A DNA stretch of 64,000 nucleotides from Hemileia vastatrix (GCA_030280995.1 JASXTE010000016.1:20069501-20133500); one strand, 5' to 3'; positions 12,558-24,594 are shown, counted from the stretch's first letter. Notes: generated from the letters alone by a model not told the origin. Numbers and translations are program-made.

Positions 12558-13391
12558 CTAATGAAAAGATTGGTGCCTCCCTGGCAGTTGCTCATTCTCT
12601 TCATCCTCATAAAACTCTCTTTCTTTCTCTAAGCTCACAGACCCAGCATACTTAGTCTCCCAGCCACCATCCTTAAGTGTTACTAAGACTGCTTTTACCG
12701 GAATACCATAATCACCCATAATCCTAATTCTTATAATTTTATTTAAACAATAATCTATTTTTTCTGAATAATCCATCAAAAATGGTGTTCTTAAGACCTG
12801 TTTTACTACACCCATAGGAAAATAAAGGTGTAGATCTCTTGATGCTCCTGAAACCCATGTCTTGAAATTTTCTGCTACCCCTATAGCCGGTAACCTACCT
12901 CCCCCAATTCCTGTGACAGTTTGTTTGCCATATTTAACTGGAATACCTAGATCCACAGCATCTTCCACTGAAACTACATTAATCTGAGAACCAGTACCTA
13001 CTAGCGCTCTGATCTGCTCCCCATTAATTGTAACTATTAAATACCCTAATGGACCTGCATAGTGTGGGACCCTTGGTAAACTCACAACTGGTTGAAAAGA
13101 ATGTTCTTCCATGTCATACTCAACGCAATTAGAAATTCTCTGATTCCTACACTTATCTACTATTCCATTTTCTACCTCTGGAGCTACTGCTGTTAGTACC
13201 CCCAATGGAGCTAATACCGTTGTCTTTAAGCATTCTGTAATTATTTTTTCAGATGCTCTAGGATATCCTGCATGATCTGGGAACTGCATCCTCCATTTTG
13301 GTTGAGTTGCCTTTGCACCAGCTTTTGCCCTACCTGGCGGATTATTTGGAGTTATATGTTTTGCTCCATGAATTCCTTCTGCCGGTACCAC
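12558..13391 (-). pseudogene. Family D aspartic protease region with altered active site
   Basis: An open stretch of 277 codons containing a retropepsin-like domain: A-L-V-G-T-G-S-Q-I-N-V followed by G-I-G-G-G and F-L-M-D-Y. The catalytic motif should read D-(T/S)-G; here the aspartate codon (12996-12998) encodes glycine, a single-base change, so the protease would be inactive even though the frame is open. The upstream 100 residues are a proline- and lysine-rich linker from Gag. Normally this protease processes Gag-Pol in the virus-like particle. Confidence 0.75.
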
Positions 13392-13417
13392 TCTTTATTG
13401 AACTATTTATGGCTCTT

Positions 13418-14813
13418 CTAACAGTTTTTCTTGATGCAATGATCCATATCATAATCCATCTTATTCCCAGATTCATCCTCCATTTCCACATCCTCAAGTG
13501 GTACTGAGGTATTTTCTCTTGTAGTATACCCTACCTCCTTGATGTCTTCTGGGTTTGCATACTTGGTGCTAGCCCTTCTTGGTCTACTAACAGTTGGCAG
13601 AGCCATCTTCTTATGCTTTGCTGCAAACATCTCCAACTGTTCTGTAGTGAGTTTCACTGAAAACGCCCCCCATTTGACCTTAAAATCCAATACTGCACAA
13701 TTGACTGCAAAATTAACTGAATTTGTGTTTTTATCCACAGGCTCCTTGCCCTTACTAGTCTTTACTTCCATGGCCTTCTTGTTAATATGATCAATTACTT
13801 TGGCTGGAATCCCTTGATCCTTATCCATAAAAATTTTTGTGCTGTCCTCTAACATTAGCGCTGTACCATCTTCACAAACAAATTTGTCTTCTTTATCCTT
13901 CTGAAGTGTATTACATCTCATTCTTGTATGGCCTTCTTTATTGCAATAATAACATACCATAGAAGAAAACTTCAATGGTTGAGTATTAATCCTTGGCTTG
14001 GGTTTAGTGGCTTTGCTCAACCTCTTCTCCAATTCTTTGATCCTTTCCATCACTGAGTTTGAATCCTGTTATGTTGTCTTTGGCCTTGGAGTTGGGACTG
14101 AAGAGGTTGATCCAGAACTTGACCAAACATCCACAACCTCTACATCCTCCAACAAAACCCTAGCTGCTTGGAACTCTACCCAATGCAACTTCATTTTAGA
14201 TTCCACTGCTGTTTCCACTGCCTCTAATCCTGGGTACTTATAATCCCCGTTCTTCTTTCTGACCAATTTTCCTTCATTATCTAGGTGCCTTTTTACCCAA
14301 TCTTCAACCTCAGGTACTAATGCCTCACAAAACCAAGTTAATGATGCACTAGTGTCACTTAAATCCTTGTTACTGACCAAATAATATACTACCTGATCAA
14401 ACTCTTGTCAAAAAAATTTAAAATGTTTAGGGTCTCTGATACCCCCTTTATCCTTTGCCCTATTTACCAAGACATCTAGGTCCTTAATTGTATACCCTTT
14501 TTCCTCAGTAATTTTAGGCCATATTTTTAACATTTGCACTTTCAGCACCTTTGAATTGTGTTTTTTGTGACCATCCAGTTCCTCCAGATTGTCCTTACAT
14601 TTGTTTGCAACCAAAAATGACACCTGATTCCCCATGAGCTTCCACCGCTTGCTCAAACCTCCTCATAAACTTTTGAGTGTTGATTCCCATAAAATGCAAG
14701 CTTTCATCCTTGCATCTAATTATTGTAAAAGCCCTAGGTGGTAAAGACACCATAGAATTGTGCAATTTCCCCCTCTTCTGAGTAACTTTAGAAGTAGTAG
14801 CTGTAGGTTCCAT
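13418..14813 (-). pseudogene. Family D gag, decayed
   Basis: Four minus-strand segments in different frames. The N-terminus starts at 14813 (M-E-P-T-A-T-T-S-K-V-T-Q). Capsid-like blocks follow at 14408-14656 and 14069-14380 (W-F-C-E-A-L-V-P-E-V-E-D-W-V). The C-terminal segment 13418-14053 has a coiled start (R-I-K-E-L-E-K-R-L) and one zinc knuckle C-Y-Y-C-N-K-E-G-H-T-R-M-R-C of the CX2CX4HX4C type. Frameshifts near 14060, 14395 and 14600 separate the parts. Nucleic-acid-binding structural protein of a dead element. Confidence 0.75.
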
Positions 14814-15046
14814 TTTATCTTTTAACTACTAAAATAATAATAAAAAAATAAGCACAAAAAGCTTATACTGACTATATTCTTTAATATTGCCCTATGATAT
14901 CCTCTGATAATGGCTTGATCCACTCTTTGTAGACCCCAAAACTCTTCCTTTAAGTCTCAGCTTGATTATGTCCTCTTTGACAAAACCCTGAAAAACAAAA
15001 TAATAACCAAACTTACAATTTGGCTTCCACTGTTGGTACACCAATT
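14814..15046 (-). other. Family D leader with candidate primer-binding site
   Basis: Non-coding sequence between gag and the right arm. On the minus strand the arm ends ...TTTCTTTCTACA and is followed two bases later by TTGGTGTACCAACAGTGG, which has the TGG start and position of a tRNA primer-binding site. Which tRNA would pair cannot be told here. Confidence 0.45.
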
Positions 15047-15740
15047 GTAGAAAGAAAACTGTTCTATAATACTAAGCTATAGACACAATCCAATATGGGT
15101 TTGTTCTACTCTCTAAAACTAATTTAAAAAGAAGTGCTGGCCACTCTAATATTTAAAGACAGGGAAAGCTTGTATTATAAGTATGGTTATATATTTTGGG
15201 TAAATAGAGAATTTTTTTGAAGAAAGAAATACTATATTTTAATATAAGTAATCACTCTGTATGCTATATCTATTCTAAGTAAGCGCTAGTACTCTCAGTC
15301 ACTCCCTCTTGAAGAGTTCTATCTAATACTATCCTTACTGTAGCAATAAAATAACTCTACAGTGCTACTTCTGGTATGCACACCCATTGTGAGAAAAAAA
15401 AATATATATGTAAAATACTTTTCTATGAATAATAATTCTATTATACTCTTTACTTATTATACTACACTTTAAGATTTTCTATACCACCCTCCTTATAAAA
15501 TTGAGTGTCCTTTTATATATATTGTAATTTCAGCACCTTTTCCCTATGCCTCCTTTCCCTAGGGTTTTTCCTACATAATTTCAACAATAATTTAGGATTA
15601 TCAAATGTTATCTAAATATCTCAGTGATCTATGTACAGTGTTTAGCATAAGTCCTGGTCCCAATAGCGCTTGAAACATTATTGTATCTCTACTATTAGCC
15701 TTCAATGCTTTAACTTTCCATAAAAACCCTATAATCTTTG
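15047..15740 (+). repeat. LTR-like right arm of family D element, inverted relative to left arm
   Basis: Starts TGTAGAAAGAAAACTGTTCT and continues through AAGCTATAGACACAATCC to CTCCCTCTTGAAG and TATCCTTACTGTAG near 15342. The same order of landmarks is found at 8820-9108 on the opposite strand. True LTRs of one element must be direct repeats, so either the arm was inverted, or the element carries long inverted LTR ends, or this arm belongs to another element. Similarity fades near 15.7 kb. Confidence 0.5.
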
Positions 15741-15745
15741 AGATT

Positions 15746-16326
15746 ATTAACTATATAATAAGTACTTAACAGCCTCTCATATCTATTATAATAATCCATG
15801 CTTTCCATGTGAGTATCAACTAATTGTGAAACCCTTTGTGCTAAATAATACCCCTTCTTTCAATCTTACTTTATTATCTTCTATTAATTGAGCTTTGATC
15901 ACTGACCCACTCATCCTTCTAGTGCTACCTTTTCCTATCAAGGTTTCTACTACCATTTTCCGATTATAGTTTACATTCAAATATTGTTGCATATCTCAAA
16001 GTGTGAAACTCATACACTTGCTTATTGCTGTATACTCCTTAATCTATACTATGCATCTAGTGCTGGTTTTAGACTTTGTTAAATACATACTATAGTCCTG
16101 TCTTATAGTCCATTATACACTTTTGCCTTTTCTCTGATTGTTTCTGCTTGTATATTCATAGTACACAGAAAAAACTGTGCATGGAGAGTTTACTTTTTAT
16201 ATGCTTTTGAAGAACCCTTTTTTGCACTTCTTTGACCATCCTTCCTGGAAACCCGTTTGTTGCCCTTCCTGCTATATGAGACATTTTCTGCATTAATTAG
16301 ACTTTTTCTGTGTCTTTGTGAGATGT
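15746..16326 (+). repeat. Dispersed repeat, copy 2 (pair with 4092-4666)
   Basis: Same landmarks and orientation as 4092-4666, with many substitutions and small indels. It abuts the copia remnant on its right. The two copies are 11.7 kb apart and bracket both the decayed multi-exon gene and the family D element. Confidence 0.7.
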
Positions 16327-16339
16327 GTATTACACTGTC

Positions 16340-19300
16340 TAGGCCATTCTGGAAAGCTGAGAATTTAAAGGATGATTAACTTTTTTACTGGTTGTAGATT
16401 AGAAAAATATTGTGCTTCTGCTTCTTCTTTGTCCACTTTGCCTCCTCTTATTTCTTCTATAACAGTTTATGGTTTGTTAGACCTTGTGGTTTCTTTTTTA
16501 GTTGGTCCTTCACCTTTGGACATAACAGGTGGTTGTTATGCCCTGTATTTTAAAGATTCTTTCAATAAATTCATGAGAGTCTATGTGTCAGGCTAAGATC
16601 AACTAAAAGGAAGTGAACTAGCTTGAAAAGTCTGTGTCTAGAAGATTTATATGGTCCTATATGAATACTGTAGTGTAAATCCAACAAATAGTAAAATATA
16701 ATTCAAAATAAAGGTCTCAGTAATATAATTCTCACTAATTTTATATATGGCTTACAATCTTTTTAGTTGGTAGAAAAATAGAGTTTAATAATTCAGATAC
16801 TACTCAAAAGACTTCTAAAAGTAATAATTGATTTTTATTGTAATTGATTTGGTTTTATGGTGTAAATTGTAATGATAAAGAATGTAGAAACAAGACCCAA
16901 AAACCTCCTCCTTTTATACACACTGAGTTCCCCAATGAATCCCTTGATATACCACTCCAATACACAGCTAATGACGCCTCCAGCCAACAAATGGACATGT
17001 CCATCAACATCCCCAGTAACTCATAAGATAATTAGAAGAGTAACAACTGCCAAAATCTTGTGATAATAAGGAAAATCCATCAAAATTAAAGAATAAGATA
17101 AAAAGAGAGTATATGCGTATTAAACAATAATATAAAAGACTAAAGAGGGATTTTTTAAGGTTAATAATAGCTTAATAATAAGGGGGACTCACTGTAGAAA
17201 TGATGGGGCTAATCCTGACATTATACTACGTGAAATTCCCATTCAAAAATGACCAATATTGACTGAGAAACCACCCAGAAACTCAAAAAAGAGTATGAGA
17301 TGTGGGGTAACTACATGCAGTCCTTGGCAGGTGCTTGCATGGGTAAATCCTTGACTAAATTTAGGCGAATATAAGCGTGGTGATGAAATAAGACGCCAAG
17401 AGTGATGTTATTAATGAAATTAGTGCATATAAACAGGGTCAATGCATTATTAATTAAGCTAGGACACTAAATAAGCGCCTCTTGCCTATTTTAGTGTGTT
17501 TCCCCACAGTGGGTGTAGAATGTGGGGTAATTATAGTGTTAAAAAGCTAACTTTGCTTAAAATGAAGCTATTCACACAGGAAAAAAGCAGGCAGTATGTG
17601 GCCAGTACACAGAAGCCATTTCTGGCATAAAAAACACCAAATTTGAAAGGTGTTATTTTTATGCATTTAAGTAGCCAAATAAATAGTCCTAAATGAGACA
17701 AATTGATCTGTCAAAGCTCAATTTTGATATTCTCAAATTTATGGCGCATATAGTCAACTTTTAAGTGAAATAAAGTGCATTTCTTGTTTTTTGCATAAAA
17801 CAGTGAAAATAAAAGCTTTAAGTGTACTTAAAAATTATGTAGCCTTATACTTAAGGCTCTTAAGATTACCCTAACATATCCCAACTTAATATTAAGTACA
17901 TAAGACTTATAAAAGGTGGATATATGCATGTATATAAGGTGTTATAATGGCATTTTTTGTGTATTATCATAATTTTACTTATGTATATTGTTTGTGTACT
18001 CTCAATTATTATTCCCATGTATAGTTCATGTGTTTAAAATAACTTATAAGTAATTTTTACTCAGTCCTGGGGATATACAGGCTGACACTATGTGATTTCA
18101 GCTAAGTCAGATTTGGAAAAATGTATTGAAGAGTTTTTTGTCTTTGCTAAAAATTAAACTGGTCAAACCATTAAAACATTGAAAACAGAAAGTGTTGGTG
18201 AATTCACTGGATCACCTTTTGAATCTGTGCTTAAAAAACTTGGTGTTAATTATCATGTTAGCACTCTTTATATGCATTGACAAAATGGTCAAGCAGAAAG
18301 ATGGAATCTAACCCTTGAAATTATGGGTCAAGCTTTATTATTCACTAGTGGCCTCTCTAAAATTTTGGAGTTTTGCCTTTACATGCCCCTCTTATATTGA
18401 TAATCACATTCCAACTTCTACATCTTGTGTCACACCTTATGAGAACTTTTCATGGGTGTGCAAGCTTATATTGCGCATTTTAAATTATTTGGAACACCGT
18501 CTTTTGTACAAATTCCAGTTTAAAAAAGGAAAACTCTTGATCCTACCTCTCCCTGTTGTATATTCATTGGCTATTTAGAAGTGGTGAAGGGATGGAGGTT
18601 CTGGGACCCTGCTGACTGTCATGTCATTGTCTTGCCTCAGCCATTCATGAAGATGAAATGTTCCATCATCCTATCATGATGTTATAGGTTGACCATTCTC
18701 TTCAGCAGTCAATGATTTAGTATACCAAAGTTAATGATAATGATACAGTCAACTCACAGCAACTCACAGTGTCCCTTATTTAGAAATGTTCTGCTGGAAT
18801 TTCCAATGACCTTCCCAAATCTCTCACCACCACTATGAAATCCAAAAAAGCTGACCACTAGAAGATGGCTTGTAAAAAAGAGATATCTATTTTAACAGAA
18901 AATAATGTTTGAGAAGAGGTGGAGTTGCCTCATGGTTGCCATCCTATTTGCTCTAGGTGGGTTTTTGTGGTTAAACATGATTCTTATGGTGAAATTACTT
19001 GTTATAAGGCAATACTAGTTGCTTTTGGTCAAACACAAATACAGGGTGTCAAATATCGAGAATCTTTTGCCCCAGCTTCTTGTTTCTCTACACTTTGATT
19101 TTTACTCACTCTTTCTGCTAAAGATCACTTTGTGCTCAATTTTATTTTGTAGGCACATACTTGAACTCTGATATTGATGAAGATATTTTTATTATCTCTC
19201 TGGCTAATTTTCCTCTCTTAAATCACAATAATGTGTTACAACTTAAGAAAGTATTGTATGGTACCAAGAAGGTAGGTAGATGCTGGTATTTTTGTTTTTC

Positions 19301-20095
19301 TGAGATTTTATTTTCTCTCAGTTTTACTTCCCTAACTTATGATCCTAGTGTGTATGTTGATTATAAAGAGCAGGATATCTTTTACACATGGATCCATGTG
19401 AATGATGGATATTTTTTCTCTTCATCTTCTTCCTTATTAGATTGGTCCCATTTGTTGCTTTCTGCCAAAATCAATATTACTTGGCAATCTTCTATAATGG
19501 AAATTGTTGGAATTGGTGTGCATTGGGATGACAAGGGTGTTTTTCACCTTAATCAGTAAAAACTATGTGAAAAACTCCTTTCTTCTATGAGAGTTTCCTC
19601 TTCAAAATTTCAAGCCCCAATTATCCCAGGTGTATCTCTTCTCATTTTAACTCCTGATGTTAATTTGGAATGAGTAGATGTAACTAATTATCTTCATATT
19701 ATTGGCACCATCAACTATCTAGTTGTTTCAACACATCCTGATATTTTGTTTGTAGTTGGGTTTCTTTGTCATTTTGCAAAAGAACTAAACATGACTCACT
19801 GAAATGTGTAAAACATCTATTTCTTTACATTTCTTCTACTTCAAAATACAAACTTTCTTTACATCCCAACTCTAAAAAACCTATTACTTGTTATTTAGAC
19901 ACTAACTGGAGTGGTGAGCTTAGTAGTTAGGTAAGATTTTTTGTGATATAACCATATGGTGCCCCAGTATCATGACCTTCTTGTTTTCAAGTGATTAAAG
20001 CTACTTCTTCAGCACACTCTGAATTACTTTCTATTTCTCTTGCTGTTAATGAGGTTTTTTGGTTCAGAAAATGAAATTTGTTCTAGTGTGCCACC
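16340..20095 (+). pseudogene. Ty1/copia polyprotein remnant, split by a solo LTR
   Basis: Degenerate copia Pol on the plus strand. Before the inserted LTR: GAG-pre-integrase-like residues then L-D-L-V-V-S-F-L-V-G-P-S (16372-16585). After it: integrase core K-T-L-K-T-E-S-V-G-E-F ... Q-N-G-Q-A-E-R (about 18170-18310; the first E stands where D is usual). Then RT: R-W-V-F-V-V-K-H-D and E-S-F-A-P-A-S (18955-19080), L-K-K-V-L-Y-G-T-K-K (near 19250) and V-N-D in place of the V-D-D catalytic pair near 19400. RNase H follows: a N-Y-L-V-V-S-T-H-P-D-I-L-F block at about 19710-19750, then D-T-N-W-S-G and A-H-S-E-L-L-S to 20070. Multiple stops; long dead. The domain order integrase-RT marks it as copia, not gypsy. 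Confidence 0.85.
16586..18087 (-). repeat. Solo LTR of family B (1502 bp) inside copia remnant
   Basis: On the minus strand it starts TGTCAGCCTGTATATCCCC and ends in the family B terminus TTAGCCTGACA, like the LTRs at 44426-45927 and 52655-54156, and has the same length as both. It is flanked by a perfect 5-bp duplication, CTATG, at 16581-16585 and 18088-18092. No internal region accompanies it, so it arose by LTR-LTR recombination. It interrupts the copia integrase. Confidence 0.95.
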
Positions 20096-20639
20096 TGCTT
20101 CTACAATGTTTTTGATAAAATAACTTCTGTATCATTAGAATTCATCAATAAGATTAACAAGAAAATTAAAAAATTTCAACAGGATTGTTTTTATGTGTGG
20201 GAGAAAGTCTTATTCAATGACATGGAACCAGAAAAAAAGTGAAATAGGAGGATGGAGAAATAATGACCAAGCCAAGGAGGGATGAAGAGTAGGATTATAG
20301 AGCTAAAAAAAGAAAGAAATGAGGGAGAGAAGGAAAAAGGTTAATTTTACCTTTAAAATTAAAAAATAAACACTTACTAAAAAAAATTTAGATACAAAAA
20401 ACAAAAAAAAATAAAAAAAAAAGTTAACTAGCAAATATATAAGTTAAATTGAAAAAATGACTTACATGGAGAGATGAGTTGAGAAAAAAATTGACTTCAA
20501 ATTAATTGAGGGATGAAAGGGGAGAGGAGGAAAGGGATATAAGTGGTGAAAGAAAAAAAAGGAATGACTGAAAAAGTATGCAATTGTAGAAAGTATGTTA
20601 TTTCATGTTGAGATGACGAAGGAAAACAAAGAGACTTGA
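20096..20639. other. A/G-rich spacer without gene
   Basis: Purine-rich on the plus strand (repeated GAGG, AAAGAAAG and A tracts at 20220-20640). No coding potential seen. The missing far end of Harbinger-like copy 1 should lie here or in the copia remnant, but no terminal inverted repeat was found. Confidence 0.3.
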
Positions 20640-20649
20640 AAAAAAGAGA

Positions 20650-20952
20650 CTATAACAGAAAATTCAAAATCAAATTCAATATGCAAATAAGAATAACCAT
20701 TTCAAGGAGACATTCCTGAGAAGTCCTGAAAAACTGCTTTAAACTGGGTAAAGATTGGTTAAGAAGTGTTTCTATGGTGTACTTGAGGCTTTCTTGGAAG
20801 AAGTTAACTTTTCCTGGCCATTTTTGATAAAAAAAAAGAAAATCTTCTTGAAGATCAGAATCAGAATCACAATGAGAGTCAAAGAGGAGATCAAGAGCTA
20901 TGAAAGTCATTGCTTGATGTAGCTTATCATAATTTGAGAGTGAGGTAGGCAT
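20650..20952 (-). pseudogene. Harbinger-like transposase N-terminal fragment
   Basis: One hundred codons beginning M-P-T-S-L-S-N-Y-D-K-L. It has an acidic D-S-H-C-D-S-D-S-D-L-Q-E-D stretch and a later F-K-Q-F-F-R-like block (L-K-Q-F-F-R-T-S-Q-E-C-L), the arrangement I associate with N-termini of PIF/Harbinger (DDE) transposases in fungi. The catalytic DDE domain is absent. The acidic start aligns with the shorter fragment at 22880-23023. The family call rests on weak motifs plus the TIR context. Confidence 0.45.
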
Positions 20953-21274
20953 GACTCTTATACGGTATGAAAATGTAAACTATGTACAATGTTTTGAGTT
21001 ATGAAGTGTTATGCTGTGGAGTGCTGTGTATGAATGGAATGATTCTGAAAAATCAGTGAAATGGGACTTGATGGTGAAATCAGCACTTTTGGTTGAGAAA
21101 GTGTGAATTTGAGTGAAATAAGTGACTTATTTAATTTTGAAATCCACCAGTGTTGGGACTAGTGTGTTTTAAAAATCTGCAGTTAAATAAGTGTGAAGTT
21201 GGTCAAATTTAAGTGTGTATTTTCCAGAACTGACACCCCCTAATGTCTGATCCCAGAAAAAAAAAATCACAATC

Positions 21275-22452
21275 TGTCAGCCTAGATATCCCTAGGACTG
21301 AGTATTTCTTATGCTTAAAATAAGATAACCTTATGTAAATTAAGCTTATATCTTAAAAATAAGGTTAAAATAATATTATATACTATTATATTATATATAT
21401 ATATAATTATTATTCTATTATATAACTTATAGTAAATTAAATAGCTTATCCATAGCCTAATAATACTTATTAAGGTGTTAATGGAGTCATAATATACTTA
21501 TCTTAAGTGATATGAAGTAATTATTGACATACATAAGCTTATATGTATACATAAATCTCATATTCAGTGAAATATGCAGTATATTATGTATATTTAGGCA
21601 TATAAGTGGGTTTTAGCCCCTTAATAGCCTATAACCTTTGTTTTTCTGCTTATTTTAGGTCATATGGACGAAATCAGGGGACTCACAACGCCTACAGAAG
21701 CATAGACATCTATATCAGGCGCATACACTCAGTATGGACAACTTAATTTACTTCCTTGGATGGTTATTCACGGATTTATGGGTTGGAAGGTCATTTCTGG
21801 GTTAATGTGGATGCTTGGGGATGTTATTGGGGGCTTGGACATTTTATTTTTTTCCTTTATATGCTTTTGGTTTCATTAAATCTCTTTTTGATTGTTTATT
21901 TTACCTGTTTCTTTATGGTATCCGCTTTTATCTGGATTTTCTATTTATGGTATAGATCTGTGTTATCATTAATTGTGATGGAGGGTCCTTACTGGAGGTC
22001 TGGGTGTTGAATCTGCTTTAAGTGGACGCCATGGGGAGGTGATGGGCCCTCACAGTGCTTTAATTGCCGGGGATAGCAGTGACATCATCTGGATTGAAGG
22101 TCTGTGCACTCCAGTGGATTTGGGTATAAGTAAGGAGGGATTTTGACGGTTATTTATCATCATTCAATGACTACAATTCAAACAAACACTACTATACAAT
22201 TATTAGCATTCAGAAATATATTATAAAATCCATTATAAATTGATATTATCTTTATATAAGCTATAACTATATTTTATACATCTATTTTCCACCACTAGCA
22301 CACATTTAAATCCAAGTATTGTGAGTTTTATTTGAGTATAACTATTGTATTAGTCTTCCCCTGAGGTTTAATCACTAAATCATTTATCAATAAGTAGTAG
22401 GACCATAAATAAACACTATTATATCATGCTTATATACTAGACTATACTGACA
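21275..22452 (+). repeat. Solo LTR of family C (1178 bp)
   Basis: Starts TGTCAGCCTAGATATCC and ends CTAGACTATACTGACA; a diverged plus-strand copy of the LTRs at 24650-25826 and 32316-33492. A perfect 5-bp duplication, CAATC, flanks it (21270-21274 and 22453-22457). It lies about 35 bases inside the TIR of Harbinger-like copy 1, so it is younger than that element. Confidence 0.95.
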
Positions 22453-22466
22453 CAATCCCTAATTGT

Positions 22467-22515
22467 GGATCCCTAAACATTGATACCCCTTATTAGGGGT
22501 TATCAATGTTCAGGG
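22467..22515. repeat. Palindrome made of two abutting Harbinger-like TIRs
   Basis: CCCTAAACATTGATACCCC, then TTATTA, then GGGGTTATCAATGTTCAGGG: arms of about 19-20 bp that pair almost perfectly. The left arm is the outer end of copy 1 and the right arm the outer end of copy 2, with an A/T-only target remnant between them. Confidence 0.8.
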
Positions 22516-22879
22516 ATCAGGAAAGTGTTTTTTTGGGGATCAGAAATTATTGATTGTTAAAAATTCTTATCCGTTAGTCCCAGGGATAGTGGATAAGGAC
22601 TTCACAATAATGCATTATTGCACTTCTTATACCCCAATTTCAATTCCTGATTCCTGATCCCAAACTCATCACATCCAAGTTTGATTTGTCAAAAAGTCGC
22701 ATGACATATAATTCCAGATGCCATCCTTCTGTCTCTCTTCATTCTATGCTACTTAATTTTGGTGGAAAAAACATAACACTTTTTTCTATCTACACACCCC
22801 ACCTGCTCATTTGGTGGCAAGTTCCCATTTCCCACTCATCACCTAAAACTTCTACCAACAACCTTTTCTACTGAAAATA

Positions 22880-23023
22880 ATGAAGCACCTCTCTACTAGG
22901 AAGCAAGTTTACTCAGCTATGAATACTATCACTTTAACTTTAGCTGCTGACTCTTATTCTGACTCTGGTTTGGAAGACACTTTAGCTTATATGGTTCTTC
23001 TTTTCATACAGTGCTATATTTAG
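22880..23023 (+). pseudogene. Harbinger-like transposase N-terminal fragment, copy 2
   Basis: A 47-codon reading frame starting M-K-H-L-S-T-R-K-Q-V with an acidic D-S-Y-S-D-S-G-L-E-D stretch, ending at TAG 23021. It aligns with the start of the fragment at 20650-20952 (shared L-S, A-M, I-x-L-x-L and Asp/Ser-rich core). It begins 386 bp inside the left TIR after a pyrimidine-rich leader. The rest of the transposase is deleted; an AAATA-type microsatellite follows at about 23093-23120. Confidence 0.4.
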
Positions 23024-23256
23024 ATTAAGAATTGGTGAGGTTTAATCATCAGAAGTCATTGGATTCTCAAAATGCATAATATTGTAAGATAATTTTAAAT
23101 AAAATAAAATAAAATAAAAAACACATGAGAATATGATGAGATGGGAAAATATAAGAGGGAGAAAAGTATTATACTAGTTAACTTTCATGTACAAATAATT
23201 ATGAAAAAATGAAATATGAATGAAATAAAAAAAACTAGTCATCAAACATTTTCATT

Positions 23257-24594
23257 AATCATTCAATTTCCTCAACAGATTTATTAGCTTTAACACATTC
23301 TATCAAGAAAACTTTCTTTTTTGAACCATCTTCAAGCTGATACATGAGTTTTATCTGATCAAATTGGAAATTTTAATCAACAGCCTTCTCCTCTTTCTTT
23401 ATCTCAGATTTCTTCTCCTTCAAGTCATGTGCCCTCTCATCCCTCTGTAAAGAAAGCTAAAATTCCTACTACTCCAAGTCTTGAGACCCTCTCTTCCCTC
23501 TGCAAAGAGAGCTTGAATTTATTCTACTCCAAGTCTTGTTCCCTATCACCTGTGTGTAAAGAGAGCTTGTATTTTTGCTTTTGAAATTGAAGAGTATCTC
23601 TTTCAACTTCAAATTTACCTAAAGTGAAAAGGAATATTAACAAAAGAAAAGAAAAGCTCACTAAGCTATTAAGAGGTATTCTATCACTTACCAGAATCAT
23701 GTTTCTCCAAAAAATCATCAATGGAAGAAAGAGGGGTTTGGAAAAAACTACCTCTGTTTTGTTTTCTTTGACTGTTGAAATTCAGAGTAGTTGGTGGTCT
23801 TTGATGTTTTTTTGGAGGTAACATTTTCCTCTTCATCATTGATGCCAGCTTCAGACTTGCTTGCTTGAGGATTCAATGTTTGTTCATTAGTCTTTTTAAA
23901 AATAAAAAATAAAACAACTAGAAAAGACATAAATGCTCACTTGATTGAAATCAGGTTTGTTTATATTGCTGTAAGGATCTATCGAATGGATATCTTGATT
24001 GGTGGAAGTCAAATGAGGGGAGGCTTGAGTGGAGGATGAGGAAGGAAAAAAATTTCTTTCTAAATCATGTTTGGAGATACCATCTTCTCCATCCAAGATG
24101 TTTTCAGGATTAACATTGGCTTTCTCTCCAAATATGGAATCCATCTCTTTATAGTAAGGACACAAAGAATCAAGTTTATCATCTATTGATTTGATGCCCT
24201 TACTGATTTCAAGGTCTGTAATACTAAAACCATTGGAAGATGTAAGAGTCTTAGCCTTCTTGTATTTGGCCTGATAGTGCTTGAAGCATTCAGACATCCG
24301 TTTAGGCAAAAGATCCATCCTTCCCTTTGCCTTATTTCATAATTTGTTGGCCATTAGAAGATAAACTTTGACTTTTGATTCAGGGGGACATCCTAATTTA
24401 GTTGCATTCACAGTACCAAAACATGAATCATAATTAGATTTAGTTTTTAGCTAGTTGATAAGAATGAGGTGATCATCTTTTTCTAGTTGAATGGTTTTTG
24501 ATTTCTCATCTGAGCAGGGGAAAGAGGGAGCAATGGGATTTGAAGAACAACTGGGGGAAGGCTGCCTTTGAGAAGATCTATGATGACAGGGCAT
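23257..24594 (-). pseudogene. Myb/SANT-like DNA-binding protein gene of Harbinger-like element, decayed
   Basis: Minus-strand gene starting at ATG 24594. The N-terminal 115 residues contain D-S-C-F-G-T-V-N-A-T-K-L-G and A-K-Y-K-K-A-K-T-L-T-S-S-N-G-F, then C-P-Y-Y-K-E-M-D-S-I-F-G and K-A-N-V-N-P, the pattern of Myb/SANT-like proteins that accompany Harbinger transposases and bind element ends. Two in-frame stops (about 24448 and 24334) disable it. Intron-like breaks lie near 23895-23940 (donor GTGAGC) and 23620-23692 (donor GTAAGTG, acceptor CTTTAG). The C-terminus had about three tandem copies of a coiled K-L-S-L-x-R repeat, now broken, ending V-E-E-I-E. The family call is from memory of motifs. 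Confidence 0.55.

Larger units (their letters stand above)
20640..22488 (-). mobile_element. PIF/Harbinger-like element, copy 1 (one end only)
   Basis: The right end reads GATCCCTAAACATTGATACCCC (22467-22488), the family's terminal inverted repeat; a second GATCCC lies about 30 bases inside it once the solo LTR is removed, as in copy 2. A transposase N-terminal fragment faces away from this end. Its distance from the TIR, after subtracting the inserted solo LTR, is about 350 bp, close to the 386 bp seen in copy 2. The other end is not identifiable. Confidence 0.55.

Noticed and set aside
8040..15740. DIRS-type retroelement, suggested by inverted arms
   Set aside because: The coding region has gypsy order and DDE integrase motifs, and no tyrosine recombinase is visible.
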